In this document: positions 1 through 8,986 of the stretch, piece by piece
Numbering within the stretch: the stretch's first letter is position 1
Layout of the letters: the number at the start of each line of letters is the position of its first letter
Origin: Eutrophocola sp965662685
GTDB lineage: Bacteria; Pseudomonadota; Gammaproteobacteria; Pseudomonadales; Pseudohongiellaceae
Length of the DNA stretch: 64,000 nucleotides
Direction: 5' to 3'
Assembly: GCA_965662685.1 (NCBI GenBank)
Contig: CBFIIQ010000006.1
Coordinates: 22,667 to 86,666 of the forward strand
Program-made: the position numbers and the translations under genes
Notes under the pieces: model-generated
Database searches by the model: none
Told to the model about the DNA's origin: nothing
The model's input: only the letters and a program-made list of their open reading frames with translations

Positions 1-174
1 AAAATCCCGAACATGGAAGAATACATGGCCTACATGAACAGCCTGAATACCATGTCCGATGATATTTACCGCTATATGAATTTCAATGAAATAGAGCAGT
101 ACATGCAAGGGGCTGAAAATGCCAAAAATATCCCTCTGCAGAATATTCAGGAAGTTGCTCAGGCAACAGACTAA
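1..174 (+). CDS. C-terminal end of an unrecognised protein (partial)
   Basis: An open frame runs from the first base to a TAA at 172-174 and gives the last 57 residues of a protein whose start lies outside the window. The fragment is rich in Met, Asn, Tyr and Glu (repeated Y-M pairs) and has no motif I recognise. It ends 6 bp before a strong hairpin terminator, which fits a genuine gene end. No function can be assigned. Confidence 0.6.
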   Translation, partial: KIPNMEEYMAYMNSLNTMSDDIYRYMNFNEIEQYMQGAENAKNIPLQNIQEVAQATD

Positions 175-180
175 AGCTCA

Positions 181-210
181 AAAAAACCGCTGCATTGCAG
201 CGGTTTTTTT
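181..210. terminator. Rho-independent terminator, probably bidirectional
   Basis: An A6 run, a GC-rich stem (CCGCTGCA against TGCAGCGG, almost no loop, so realistically 6-7 bp with a short loop) and a T7 run form a symmetric terminator. It sits between the partial rightward gene ending at 174 and the leftward MFS gene ending at 225, so it can stop both transcripts. Confidence 0.9.
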
Positions 211-224
211 AGCTTCGGAAAATA

Positions 225-1628
225 TCAGGCAGGTGCCGGTTTGCCCAAATCATTACCACTTTTGTCTGCCAGCCCGTCTACATTATTTCTATCACCAACT
301 TCCCCGGTTTTTCCAGTCCCTTCAGAACTGCCGTCAGTATCCAGTTTTAGCGCCAATAACAGTATCGCTGCAATGATGGATCCGCCGCCCATGATAAGTG
401 AAAGGGAAGGCAAACTAAGGCCACTCTCAAGCAGATAGCCGGCAATTATAGGCGAGAGCACTGACCCTCCCCTGCCTATCCCGATGGCAAAGCCGGTACC
501 GGACGCCCTGGCATGAGTAGGAAAGACATTGGCAAGAATCGCATACATGCCCACAATACCCGCATTAACAAAAAAGCCGGCCATGGCGACGTAGAATTTG
601 ATCATACCCAATTCCGCGGGGGCTCGACCAAATACAGCGGTAAAGACCCAGGCCATGGCAAAAGTAAAAATGGTCAGTGATTTCAGGCTGAAGCGGGTAC
701 TCAGTACGCCAAAAAATATACAGCCCAGGGCACCCCCAATACTCGCCCAGGTGAGTGCTTCACCCGCCAGATAGGGCGCAAACCCCATATCGACTACCAG
801 TTTCGGCGTCCACTTCAGGATATAGTACAAGGTGATCACGTGAAGAAAGTATGCCGCTGTCACCAGAATGGTGGTAGCGATCATGGTTTTGGAAAATAGA
901 AATGAGGTGGAGACATTTCTGTCTCCAGCCTGAATAGTGGGCAAGTGATCAACAGCCGCATGGCCGAGACGTTTGAGCGTGGCATTGATCTTTTCCAGTG
1001 CACCGACAGGCTGCTTTCGTGCCAGCCAGTGAACAGATTCCGGCATTACCTGAAATGTTAAGGGAATAAAAATCACCGTGACTACCGTGCCGAAATAAAA
1101 CACCACTCGCCAATCAAAATACTGCATGAGTTGAGAGACCACTGTGCCGCCTACTACACCGCCAACAGGATAACCAACGGTCATGATAGCGATCATGCGG
1201 GCACGTTCCTTGAGATTCGAAAACTCTGCAACCACAGCATTGATGGCAGCAAGCATCCCACCAATGCCAAGCCCGGTAATGACTCGCCAGATGGATAACT
1301 CAGTGAGGGTAGATGATACAGTCACCATGAACATGCCGATACCCATGGCAAAAAGGCAGCCCATGATGGTTGGTTTGCGGCCAATTCTGTCGGCAACGCC
1401 ACCAAGAAATACAGAGCCCACGGCCATGCCGATAAGCTCCATGGCAAGCACAATACCCAAACCTGCATTACCCAGATCCCATTCCTGGGCTATGCCAGGT
1501 CCGGCAAAACTGATGGCAAGCACATCAAAGCCATCAAGGGCATTCAAACCCACCGTCAATGCAATAATCATATACTGCAGACGACTCATTGCCTCACTGT
1601 TCAAAGTCTGTCTTGGATCATTCGTCAT
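225..1628 (-). CDS. MFS transporter, aromatic-acid:H+ symporter-like
   Basis: About 467 residues with roughly twelve hydrophobic segments, as expected for a major facilitator proton symporter of the inner membrane. The first membrane segment carries the D-G-F-D motif typical of the AAHS (PcaK-like) family. The loop between segments 2 and 3 has the MFS signature G-G-V-A-D-R-I-G-R-K-P. The substrate is probably a small organic acid, but nothing in the context fixes it. The open frame extends to a TTG at 1643. The G6 Shine-Dalgarno at 1633-1638 favours the ATG at 1628 (or 1631). The C-terminus is a long polar tail. It is alone, bounded on the left by the 181-210 terminator. Confidence 0.85.
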   Translation of the reverse strand: MTNDPRQTLNSEAMSRLQYMIIALTVGLNALDGFDVLAISFAGPGIAQEWDLGNAGLGIVLAMELIGMAVGSVFLGGVADRIGRKPTIMGCLFAMGIGMFMVTVSSTLTELSIWRVITGLGIGGMLAAINAVVAEFSNLKERARMIAIMTVGYPVGGVVGGTVVSQLMQYFDWRVVFYFGTVVTVIFIPLTFQVMPESVHWLARKQPVGALEKINATLKRLGHAAVDHLPTIQAGDRNVSTSFLFSKTMIATTILVTAAYFLHVITLYYILKWTPKLVVDMGFAPYLAGEALTWASIGGALGCIFFGVLSTRFSLKSLTIFTFAMAWVFTAVFGRAPAELGMIKFYVAMAGFFVNAGIVGMYAILANVFPTHARASGTGFAIGIGRGGSVLSPIIAGYLLESGLSLPSLSLIMGGGSIIAAILLLALKLDTDGSSEGTGKTGEVGDRNNVDGLADKSGNDLGKPAPA

Positions 1629-1738
1629 CATTCCCCCCTGCAATCATCTTATAGATCAGTTATTGACTGATTTTCTGTGTGTTATCCCTGCCAGGTTAAC
1701 CCAATAAAACACGGCGTTTATTAGGCTGTAACGCCAGT

Positions 1739-4405
1739 TTACTGCAAACTTTTGCTGACCACCTCATACACATCCGAAGACAGTGCCGGGGTATCAATCA
1801 CCCGCTGTAATGCCGCCCGCATCATTGCCTGTCGCTGTTTATTGTATTTTTTCCAGCGAGTAAGTGGTGTGAGTAGACGAGAGGCAATCTGGGGATTAAT
1901 ACCATTAAGTAACACAACCTGTTCTGCCAGAAAATCATAACCACTGCCATCAAGCTGATGAAAACCGACAGCGTTGTTATGACAAAAGGCACCGATTACG
2001 CTGCGTACCTTGTTTGGATTTTTAATATCAAAGGCAGGATGCTCCATCAGTGAACGCACAGTTGCCAAATTATCAGGGATACTCGGGGCGCATTGCATGG
2101 AGAACCATTGCTCGATAACCAGGGTTTCATCAGCCCACTTTTTATAAAAGTCTGCCAGCAATTCATCCCGAATTGGCTGACTCAAACCAGATGGGTTATT
2201 GACCAATGCCCTGAGAGCCGCACTGCTGTCAGTCATATTATTAGCCGACACAAATTGCTCACGGACCAATTGCCAATAATCGGTATTATCCAGGCATGCC
2301 AGGTAGTTCAAGACGGTATTTTTTAAACTCCTGCGCGCAATTTCATCAGCCTCCACCCGATAGGCCGTATCAATATTGCAAAGGGTATATACTTCCAGCA
2401 AGGCTTTCTCCATATGCTCAGCCAGATAGCGCCTGAGAAATTCACGCACCTCATGGATACCATCCACATCAACCTCATCAGCCAATTCTGCCAGATAGGC
2501 TTCAGCAGGCAACACCAATAAATTTGCCAGCATCGCCCTGTCGATCGATTGATCCATCATGGCTGATTGCAAAACACTGCTGTAAGCGCTGAGCAAGCGC
2601 GCATCCACTTCCAGCGGTTTATTTGTCTGCCTGGCGACAAGCAAGTCATCAAGTACCTGAAGGGCCAGTTGCTGAGAAGCTTCCCACCGCGCAAAGCCAT
2701 CCTGTTCGTGCTGAATCAGCAGCATGAGCTCATCCCGACTATAGGGATAATGCAATTTAACCGGCGCTGAAAATTCCCGAAGCAGGACCGGAACCGGTTG
2801 AGCCGCTACATTTCTGAAAATAAAATCCTGTTCCACAGCGCTAACTTCAATCACCTTGTCATTGGCTGGCACGCCATCATTCAGGTCCATTACCAGTGGC
2901 TCGCCAGCACTGTTCAGCAGCCCCATTCGCAAGGGAATGGTAAAAGCCTCTTTGCTGGGTTGAGAGGGCGTTGAAGGACAGGACTGTTTGATTGTCAGGG
3001 TGAAGGTCTTTTGCTGATCATCATAGTATCCACTGATATCCAGTCTTGGGGTTCCGGCCTGGGAATACCATCGTCTGAATTGGGTAAGATCCAATCCGGA
3101 CACGTCTTCCATGGTGCTAACAAAATCTTCAGTAGTCACCGCTTTTCCATCAAAGCGCTCAAAATACAGATCCGTGCCTTTTCTAAACAGCTCTGGGCCT
3201 AAAAGATTTGCCTGCATTCTGACAATTTCTGCGCCTTTTTCATAGATAGTGACTGTATAGAAATTCGAGATTTCCATATAGGACTCGGGTCTCACAGAAT
3301 GTGACATGGGGCCTGCATCTTCAGCAAACTGTATGGTCCTGAGAAAGCTGGCATCTTCTATTCGCTTCACAGCTCTGGAACCCATATCAGCGGAAAACTC
3401 CGAGTCTCGATAAACAGTAAACCCTTCTTTGAGACTTAACTGAAACCAGTCCCGGCAAGTTACCCGATTTCCTGACCAGTTATGAAAATACTCGTGAGCC
3501 ACAATGGCTTCTATGCGCTGAAAAGCCTGATCAGTTGATGTCTCGGGTTTTGCCAGCACACAGGAAGAATTAAAGATATTCAGACCCTTGTTCTCCATGG
3601 CACCCATGTTGAAATCATCAACGGCAACAATCATAAAGATATCCAGATCGTATTCCCTGCCGTACACCTCCTCATCCCAGCGCATCGCTTTTTTCAGGGA
3701 AGTCATGGCAAAGTCGCACTTATCGAGATCCTTTGCTTCAACAAAAATTCGCAATTGAATCTCACGCCCTGAACTCGTAATAAAAGTGTCATCAAAAGGT
3801 TTCAGATCGCCGGCCACCAGGGCAAACAGATAGCTGGGCTTTTTAAAAGGGTCATTCCAGGTGACAAAGTGGCGACCATCATCAAGCACACCACTATCGA
3901 TATGATTGCCGTTGGAAAGCAAGACCGGGTAAAGAGTTTTATCTGCCTCGATCCTGGTGGTAAAGCTGGAGAGCACATCAGGACGGTCAAGATAATAGGT
4001 AATTTTTCTGAAACCTTCCGGTTCGCACTGGGTACAATACATCACCCGTGATTTATATAGTCCTTCCAGGCTTGTATTGTCCTGCGGCATGATTCTGGTT
4101 TCACATTCCAGTGTAAAGCTATCCGGTACGTCAAAGATAACAAGAGACTCCCCTGTCACCCTGTAAGCGGAAGAGTCCAGAGCATTGCCATCAATGCAAA
4201 CTTCTTCAAGGTGGAGGTCCCTGCCGTCAAGGACAAGTTCGTTTAAGGTATCAACACTTGCTTCGCGGTTTCGACTAAAGACCAGGCGTGAACGGACAAG
4301 AGTTTTATCTTCAAATAGCTGGAAATCAAGGTGTGTTTCCTCGATCAAAAAAACTGGCGGCTGATAATCTTTCAGGTAAACCGTTTTACCCTGAGCGTCT
4401 TTCAT
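1739..4405 (-). CDS. pepN: Aminopeptidase N (M1 family)
   Basis: A zinc aminopeptidase of about 888 residues (E. coli PepN is 870) that removes N-terminal residues from peptides in the cytoplasm. Counting from the chosen start, the substrate-binding G-A-M-E-N motif is at about 268-272, the zinc motif H-E-Y-F-H at 304-308, and the third zinc ligand Glu at about 327 in L-K-E-G. The open frame reaches 4459. I chose the ATG at 4405 because it has an AGGA seven bases upstream and matches where the family begins; the longer start would overlap the DUF2797 gene. The DUF2797 stop lies 40 bp upstream on the same strand, so co-transcription is likely. Confidence 0.96.
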   Translation of the reverse strand: MKDAQGKTVYLKDYQPPVFLIEETHLDFQLFEDKTLVRSRLVFSRNREASVDTLNELVLDGRDLHLEEVCIDGNALDSSAYRVTGESLVIFDVPDSFTLECETRIMPQDNTSLEGLYKSRVMYCTQCEPEGFRKITYYLDRPDVLSSFTTRIEADKTLYPVLLSNGNHIDSGVLDDGRHFVTWNDPFKKPSYLFALVAGDLKPFDDTFITSSGREIQLRIFVEAKDLDKCDFAMTSLKKAMRWDEEVYGREYDLDIFMIVAVDDFNMGAMENKGLNIFNSSCVLAKPETSTDQAFQRIEAIVAHEYFHNWSGNRVTCRDWFQLSLKEGFTVYRDSEFSADMGSRAVKRIEDASFLRTIQFAEDAGPMSHSVRPESYMEISNFYTVTIYEKGAEIVRMQANLLGPELFRKGTDLYFERFDGKAVTTEDFVSTMEDVSGLDLTQFRRWYSQAGTPRLDISGYYDDQQKTFTLTIKQSCPSTPSQPSKEAFTIPLRMGLLNSAGEPLVMDLNDGVPANDKVIEVSAVEQDFIFRNVAAQPVPVLLREFSAPVKLHYPYSRDELMLLIQHEQDGFARWEASQQLALQVLDDLLVARQTNKPLEVDARLLSAYSSVLQSAMMDQSIDRAMLANLLVLPAEAYLAELADEVDVDGIHEVREFLRRYLAEHMEKALLEVYTLCNIDTAYRVEADEIARRSLKNTVLNYLACLDNTDYWQLVREQFVSANNMTDSSAALRALVNNPSGLSQPIRDELLADFYKKWADETLVIEQWFSMQCAPSIPDNLATVRSLMEHPAFDIKNPNKVRSVIGAFCHNNAVGFHQLDGSGYDFLAEQVVLLNGINPQIASRLLTPLTRWKKYNKQRQAMMRAALQRVIDTPALSSDVYEVVSKSLQ

Positions 4406-4445
4406 GAATGATCCTGTATATAATATCTGATGACTAAAAAATTGA

Positions 4446-5276
4446 TTAATCAGTAGCAAGAGCTACCTGATAGCCTGAATACTTACGCAAATTGATTACA
4501 CCGGTATCAAAAATCAGGTATTGACCTTTGATACCGGTTAAAACGCCCTCAACAAGCGGTTCTTTATCAAGGTTGAATGAGGTGACTTTTTCCGGGAAAT
4601 TCTGCACCGGATAATCAATTGAAACTGGTGACACACCGTTAAGAATACTGATGGCATGTATACCAAATTGATGTACAAGATCCTCCAACTCCTTTTCGCA
4701 CAAACCCAACAAGCGATCCCGCTCATCCTCAAGGTTTATTTCTTCCACCTCCCCCTTCAACATGTTGCGCCAATTGGTTCGATCCGTCACATGGCGCTTG
4801 AATATAATCTCCGCAAAACCTGATTGCTGCCTTGAACGAACTCTTATGATGGGAAGAGCCTGTATTGCACCCTGATCAATCCACCGTGTGGGCACCTGCG
4901 ATGCTCGGGTAATTCCAATTTTAAGACCCGAAGAATTTGCCAGATAGACAATATGATCCTGCATACAGAACTCGTCACCCCAAACGGGTTCCCGGCATGT
5001 TCCTGCATCGTAGTGGCATTTTTCTGGAGAAATAACACAGCTGTCACACTGGGCAAGTTTCTGAAAACAGGGATAGCAATATCCCTGGTTAAAACTCTTT
5101 TTGGAGATTCGTCCACAATGAACGCAATTGATCTGACCCAGAAATTCAATAGTTAATTTATTGCCAATAAGAGCATTTAGAGGAACTGACTCATCCCCGA
5201 AAACCATAAAATACGAAACCGGATTATCCAGACGACTCCTCATTTTATGAAGTTGTCCACGTTGTATTTCAGGCAT
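4446..5276 (-). CDS. DUF2797 family zinc-binding protein
   Basis: A 276-residue protein of the DUF2797 family, which is commonly found beside pepN in Gammaproteobacteria. The N-terminal half has several paired cysteines (C-V-H-C-G, C-Y-P-C, C-D-S-C), consistent with zinc ribbons. The middle contains an H-I-V-Y-L stretch followed by L-K-I-G-I-T-R, which resembles a degenerate GIY-YIG nuclease core. Biochemical function is not established for the family. It lies directly upstream of pepN on the same strand. There is no clear Shine-Dalgarno, so the ATG at 5276 is chosen by length. Confidence 0.85.
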   Translation of the reverse strand: MPEIQRGQLHKMRSRLDNPVSYFMVFGDESVPLNALIGNKLTIEFLGQINCVHCGRISKKSFNQGYCYPCFQKLAQCDSCVISPEKCHYDAGTCREPVWGDEFCMQDHIVYLANSSGLKIGITRASQVPTRWIDQGAIQALPIIRVRSRQQSGFAEIIFKRHVTDRTNWRNMLKGEVEEINLEDERDRLLGLCEKELEDLVHQFGIHAISILNGVSPVSIDYPVQNFPEKVTSFNLDKEPLVEGVLTGIKGQYLIFDTGVINLRKYSGYQVALATD

Positions 5277-5364
5277 GCTGTTTACTCTTTAAATTCCTGC
5301 TATGGTTTTTTGTGAACATCTCATGAAACCTCTTCATTTTGCAGAATGACTAATGACTTTGACA

Positions 5365-5670
5365 TCAATGGATATCCTTGCTGCTTTGATCTATATGATC
5401 TGTACCCGCTTTTTCCCGTTCCGCTTCACCCTTACTACAGGTACTTCCCTCCCTGTTAATAAAGCCAACACGCTCTTGCGGAGATATAAAAGTCTTGTCG
5501 TAAGCAATAATGGCCTGAAGGCAGTGTTCTTTCTGTTCGACTGTTAACTTTTCACCATTTTCCCAGTGACCTAGTTCAACTGCCGTTTTCAGTGCCTGGT
5601 GAATTTCTGGAGTCATTGTCGCCAGCAAGGCGGCAATAGAGTTTTGATCAGTTTTTGTTTTCTCTGACAT
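5365..5670 (-). CDS. DUF1315 family protein (YeaC-like)
   Basis: A 101-residue protein. The segment from T-M-T-P-E-I-H through L-K-T-A-V-E-L-G-H-W and E-Q-K-E-H-C-L-Q-A-I-I-A matches the conserved core of the YeaC/DUF1315 family. The C-terminal third is polar and unconserved. Function is unknown. It starts 5 bp after the rhomboid gene stop on the same strand and so is probably translated from the same message. The 88 bp between it and the DUF2797 start may hold a promoter for the pepN unit. Confidence 0.8.
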   Translation of the reverse strand: MSEKTKTDQNSIAALLATMTPEIHQALKTAVELGHWENGEKLTVEQKEHCLQAIIAYDKTFISPQERVGFINREGSTCSKGEAEREKAGTDHIDQSSKDIH

Positions 5671-5675
5671 ATCTT

Positions 5676-6566
5676 TTACTGTTTTTTCATTTTGTTTGTT
5701 TTAATTCGAGCCAGGCGACTTATGGTTGCCGCAAAAGCTCCATATACAACTCCGGTTAACAAGCCGCCGATATGCGCCTCATCTGCGATAAAATCCAGAT
5801 TGATTACGGTAATAATAACCAGACTTAGCAACAGGAAGAAGATCAATGGCCCGGGCAATGAAAGGTTTTTTTTGGGATCAAAAAGTTGCCACATCCATAT
5901 ATAGGAAAAAAGCCCATACACAACCCCTGACATCCCGCCAAAATATATGGAACCGCCATAAAGATACTGTGTTGTGTTTGAAACCAGAGCAATAACAACT
6001 ATAAGCACCAGTAAAGACCAGCTTGCCTGAACCGTCTCAATTCTGCGCCCGAACTCCCACAGCCAGAGCATATTGAATGCAAGGTGGATGATCCCACCAT
6101 GCAGTAACATGGGAGAAATCATTTTAACAAACTGTAATGCTGAGAAATTGGCTTTAACATTATTCAAATCAATAATACGAGTGCCAAAACTAAAATCAGG
6201 GTAAAGCATTGCCCTGGTCAAATCTGTCATTGCATTCAAGGGGGCCAGGAAGGCAAGAATAATGCAAATTACTATAAGGCTGAGTGTAAATGGTGCTTTG
6301 CGAAACGCATGGAATATTTTGCCGAGGAAATCCCTGAGGCTAAAATAGGAAACAAAATCTGATGAATCCGCGGCGTCGGGTGTCACTTCCCCGCGTAGCC
6401 ACTGATGGTACAAATGGCTTGCTACCACTACCTGACTCTGATCAGGAATTGTCAGGATTTGCCGGGCGTCTACTTCATAAATACGGTGTGATATTTTTCT
6501 TTGCCACAAAATCCTGCTGAATTGCCCCAGGTCTTCCTGTATTGAAATATCCAGAACTTTATACAT
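5676..6566 (-). CDS. Rhomboid intramembrane serine protease, GlpG-type
   Basis: A 296-residue polytopic membrane protein that should cleave transmembrane substrates inside the inner membrane. Residues 1-65 form a soluble N-terminal domain like that of GlpG, followed by about six hydrophobic segments from residue 90. The oxyanion H-x-x-x-N motif is at His161-Asn165, the nucleophile in G-G-M-S-G is Ser213, and the catalytic histidine in A-H-I-G-G is His265, so the Ser-His dyad is intact. It lies 18 bp downstream of nadK and 5 bp upstream of the DUF1315 gene, in one leftward unit. Confidence 0.93.
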   Translation of the reverse strand: MYKVLDISIQEDLGQFSRILWQRKISHRIYEVDARQILTIPDQSQVVVASHLYHQWLRGEVTPDAADSSDFVSYFSLRDFLGKIFHAFRKAPFTLSLIVICIILAFLAPLNAMTDLTRAMLYPDFSFGTRIIDLNNVKANFSALQFVKMISPMLLHGGIIHLAFNMLWLWEFGRRIETVQASWSLLVLIVVIALVSNTTQYLYGGSIYFGGMSGVVYGLFSYIWMWQLFDPKKNLSLPGPLIFFLLLSLVIITVINLDFIADEAHIGGLLTGVVYGAFAATISRLARIKTNKMKKQ

Positions 6567-6584
6567 AGTGCAAAATTAGCTGTG

Positions 6585-7478
6585 TTATCGATTGAAGGAT
6601 CTGTTTGTTGGTCGTTGAGACCAACCCAGTTTGCTGCGACAGGTTTCATAATAATCATAGTCTGCAGGGTGTAATATTTTTAACTCTTTCTGCTTTTTAC
6701 GAATCGTAATCCGGTCTCCCGCGGAACAGCTATGACTCATAGCGCCATCACAGCTCAGCTGTGGGAGAATATTGTGCCGGGTACCCACCACAAGGGTTAA
6801 CTCCCGGTTTCCTTCTACAACAATGGGACGACTACTCAGACTATGGGGATTTATAGGGACTAAAACTATGGCATCCAACCGGGGATGCATAATCGGCCCA
6901 CCCGCTGACATTGCATAGGCTGTAGACCCGGTCGGGGTTGCTATTATTAGTCCATCCGAGGCCTGGTTATAGACAAATTCATTATCAATATAAAGCTCAA
7001 ACTCTATCATTTGCACTGCCTTGCCTGGATGCAAAACAATGTCATTCAGAGCTGAGCCAAGATAATTTTGCTCACCTTCTCCTATAAATAAATCAAGTAG
7101 AAATCTCGACTCAATTTTAAATTCGCCGTCAAGTATTGGCTGCAGCGTGGATTCAATATCATCAGGCAGAATATCAGTTAAAAAGCCAAGTTTTCCCCGG
7201 TTAATTCCTGTCACGGGTAGCGCATGATCGGCAAGGCTGGACGCCACTTGTAAAAGGCTGCCATCTCCCCCTACCACGATCACCAAATCGCAATTACTAC
7301 CGAGCTTATCCAGAGAAAATACCGGATATTTATTCCCATCCAGTATATTGGCTATATTTTCATCAAGGAGAATATTTATACCGGAGTTTTTCTCAAGGAA
7401 TCGAATGACAGTCTGAAGAGAATCAACAATTTCGATATTGTTTCTTGCCGTCAGTCCAATGGTATTAAATTGCGCCAT
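6585..7478 (-). CDS. nadK: NAD kinase
   Basis: A 297-residue ATP-NAD kinase that phosphorylates NAD+ to NADP+ in the cytoplasm. The signature G-G-D-G motif is at residues 70-73, followed by the N-D-I-V-L segment and the D-G-L-I-I-A-T-P-T-G-S-T-A-Y stretch that binds NAD. Length and motif order are those of the bacterial family. It is the first gene of the leftward nadK-rhomboid-DUF1315 run and diverges from the UDP-sugar dehydrogenase gene, with 134 bp between them for promoters. Confidence 0.97.
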   Translation of the reverse strand: MAQFNTIGLTARNNIEIVDSLQTVIRFLEKNSGINILLDENIANILDGNKYPVFSLDKLGSNCDLVIVVGGDGSLLQVASSLADHALPVTGINRGKLGFLTDILPDDIESTLQPILDGEFKIESRFLLDLFIGEGEQNYLGSALNDIVLHPGKAVQMIEFELYIDNEFVYNQASDGLIIATPTGSTAYAMSAGGPIMHPRLDAIVLVPINPHSLSSRPIVVEGNRELTLVVGTRHNILPQLSCDGAMSHSCSAGDRITIRKKQKELKILHPADYDYYETCRSKLGWSQRPTNRSFNR

Positions 7479-7581
7479 ATCACTATGCGATTAAATTGTA
7501 ATATTGATAAGTATATCACGGCCTATCGACCATCTATGGGCTTATTGTATATAAGTCGAGGCATGCCAAAGGGATTTCTTT

Positions 7582-7587
7582 TATAAT
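7582..7587 (+). promoter_or_regulatory. Possible -10 element for the UDP-sugar dehydrogenase gene
   Basis: A perfect TATAAT lies 26 bp before the start codon at 7613. No good -35 hexamer is seen 16-18 bp upstream, so this is weak on its own. Confidence 0.35.
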
Positions 7588-7612
7588 ACGCAAGAACAAT
7601 CAAGGAACCGGA

Positions 7613-8887
7613 ATGGATATAAATAATACAAGAGTTGCCGTTATTGGCCTCGGTTATGTGGGCTTACCCCTCATGGTCGAATTTGCCAAAAAATATCCTA
7701 CTCTCGGCTTTGATATCAATGAGAAAAGGATTAAAAATCTCAGAGAAGGCATCGATTTGATGAAAGATCTGAGCAAGAACGAATTGGAAGAAGCGGTCCA
7801 CGGCAGTTTTTCAGAGGACCCGGCTGATCTCAAAAATTTCAACGTTTATATTATTACCGTTCCAACCCCTGTAGATAAAAACAATCGCCCGGACTTGACC
7901 GCTCTTGAAAATACCAGCCAGCTTGTAGGTGAGGTTCTCTCTAAACAAGATATTGTCATTTATGAGTCAACGGTTTTTCCCGGCGCTACTGAAGAAGTTT
8001 GCATTCCTATACTTGAAAAATTTTCCGGCTTGAGACTCAATGAATCATTTTATGTTGGATACAGCCCGGAAAGAATAAATCCTGGTGACAAAAAGTATCG
8101 ATTATCATCTGTCATAAAAGTCACTGCAGGCTCCAATAAAGAAGCTGCCAGTTTTGTTGACAATCTTTATCTATCCATCATTACAGCAGGAACGCATCCA
8201 GCCAGTAGTATTAAAGTTGCAGAAGCAGCTAAAGTCATCGAAAACACACAACGAGATTTAAATATTGCGCTAATTAATGAATTAAGCATTATTTTTCATC
8301 GCCTGGGCATTGATACAGAAGAAGTGCTTGACGCCGCCGGGACGAAATGGAACTTTCTACCCTTCAGGCCTGGTCTGGTAGGGGGCCATTGTATTGGCGT
8401 CGACCCTTATTACCTTACCTATAAATCCCAGGAAATTGGCTACCATCCTGAAGTGATTCTTGCAGGCCGCCGTATTAATGATGAAATGGGGACCTATATC
8501 AGTGAACGAGTCGTTAAAGACATGACTCGAAAACGCATCCATATCGTTGACGCCAATATCCTGATAATGGGCTTAACGTTTAAAGAAAATTGTCCCGATG
8601 TACGAAACACAAGAGTCGTAGAAATAATTAGAGGGTTAGAAGATTACCAGGCAAATGTTGATATTTATGACCCCTGGGCTGAACCCGAGAATGCAAAACT
8701 GGAATATGGAATAGATTTGTTGTCTGAGCCCGAACCCGGAAAATATGATGCCGTCATTATAGCGGTTGCCCATGACAGTTTTAGACAAATGGAATTGCAG
8801 AACATCAGAAGTTTCTGCAAGGAAAATTATGTGATATTTGATGTCAAATACCTGTTCCCGTTAACAGAAAAACTGGAAAGACTGTAA
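7613..8887 (+). CDS. Nucleotide-sugar dehydrogenase, TviB/WbpO-type
   Basis: A 424-residue UDP-sugar 6-dehydrogenase that oxidises a UDP-hexose (probably UDP-GlcNAc or UDP-GalNAc, by similarity to TviB) to the uronic acid in two NAD+-dependent steps. The N-terminal Rossmann motif G-L-G-Y-V-G is at residues 12-17, and the active-site G-G-H-C-I-G-V-D-P-Y-Y gives Cys260. The E-S-T-V-F-P-G and S-P-E-R motifs are present. An AAGGAA sits six bases upstream of the ATG. No epimerase, glycosyltransferase or flippase lies beside it, so the polysaccharide it feeds is encoded elsewhere. Confidence 0.92.
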   Translation: MDINNTRVAVIGLGYVGLPLMVEFAKKYPTLGFDINEKRIKNLREGIDLMKDLSKNELEEAVHGSFSEDPADLKNFNVYIITVPTPVDKNNRPDLTALENTSQLVGEVLSKQDIVIYESTVFPGATEEVCIPILEKFSGLRLNESFYVGYSPERINPGDKKYRLSSVIKVTAGSNKEAASFVDNLYLSIITAGTHPASSIKVAEAAKVIENTQRDLNIALINELSIIFHRLGIDTEEVLDAAGTKWNFLPFRPGLVGGHCIGVDPYYLTYKSQEIGYHPEVILAGRRINDEMGTYISERVVKDMTRKRIHIVDANILIMGLTFKENCPDVRNTRVVEIIRGLEDYQANVDIYDPWAEPENAKLEYGIDLLSEPEPGKYDAVIIAVAHDSFRQMELQNIRSFCKENYVIFDVKYLFPLTEKLERL

Positions 8888-8901
8888 TCAGGTTTTTGCT
8901 G

Positions 8902-8916
8902 CTTGCGTAGCGCAAG
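8902..8916. other. Short hairpin in a convergent intergenic region
   Basis: CTTGCG and CGCAAG are separated by three bases, 15 bp after the dehydrogenase stop and between convergent genes. There is no proper T-run, so it is only a weak terminator candidate. Confidence 0.3.
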
Positions 8917-8986
8917 AAATCTTTATTACAGACCAGGTCAAAACAGAACAGTCTATGTTCGAAGTGTCAGGTGGTATTGCAGAAAT

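Noticed and set aside
119..376. 85-codon rightward open frame
   Set aside because: It runs through a strong terminator and the MFS 3' end in the wrong frame.
1183..1707. 174-codon rightward open frame
   Set aside because: It is antisense to the MFS gene, rich in Met, Pro, Ser and Ile with no family resemblance; it mirrors the membrane-protein codons on the other strand.
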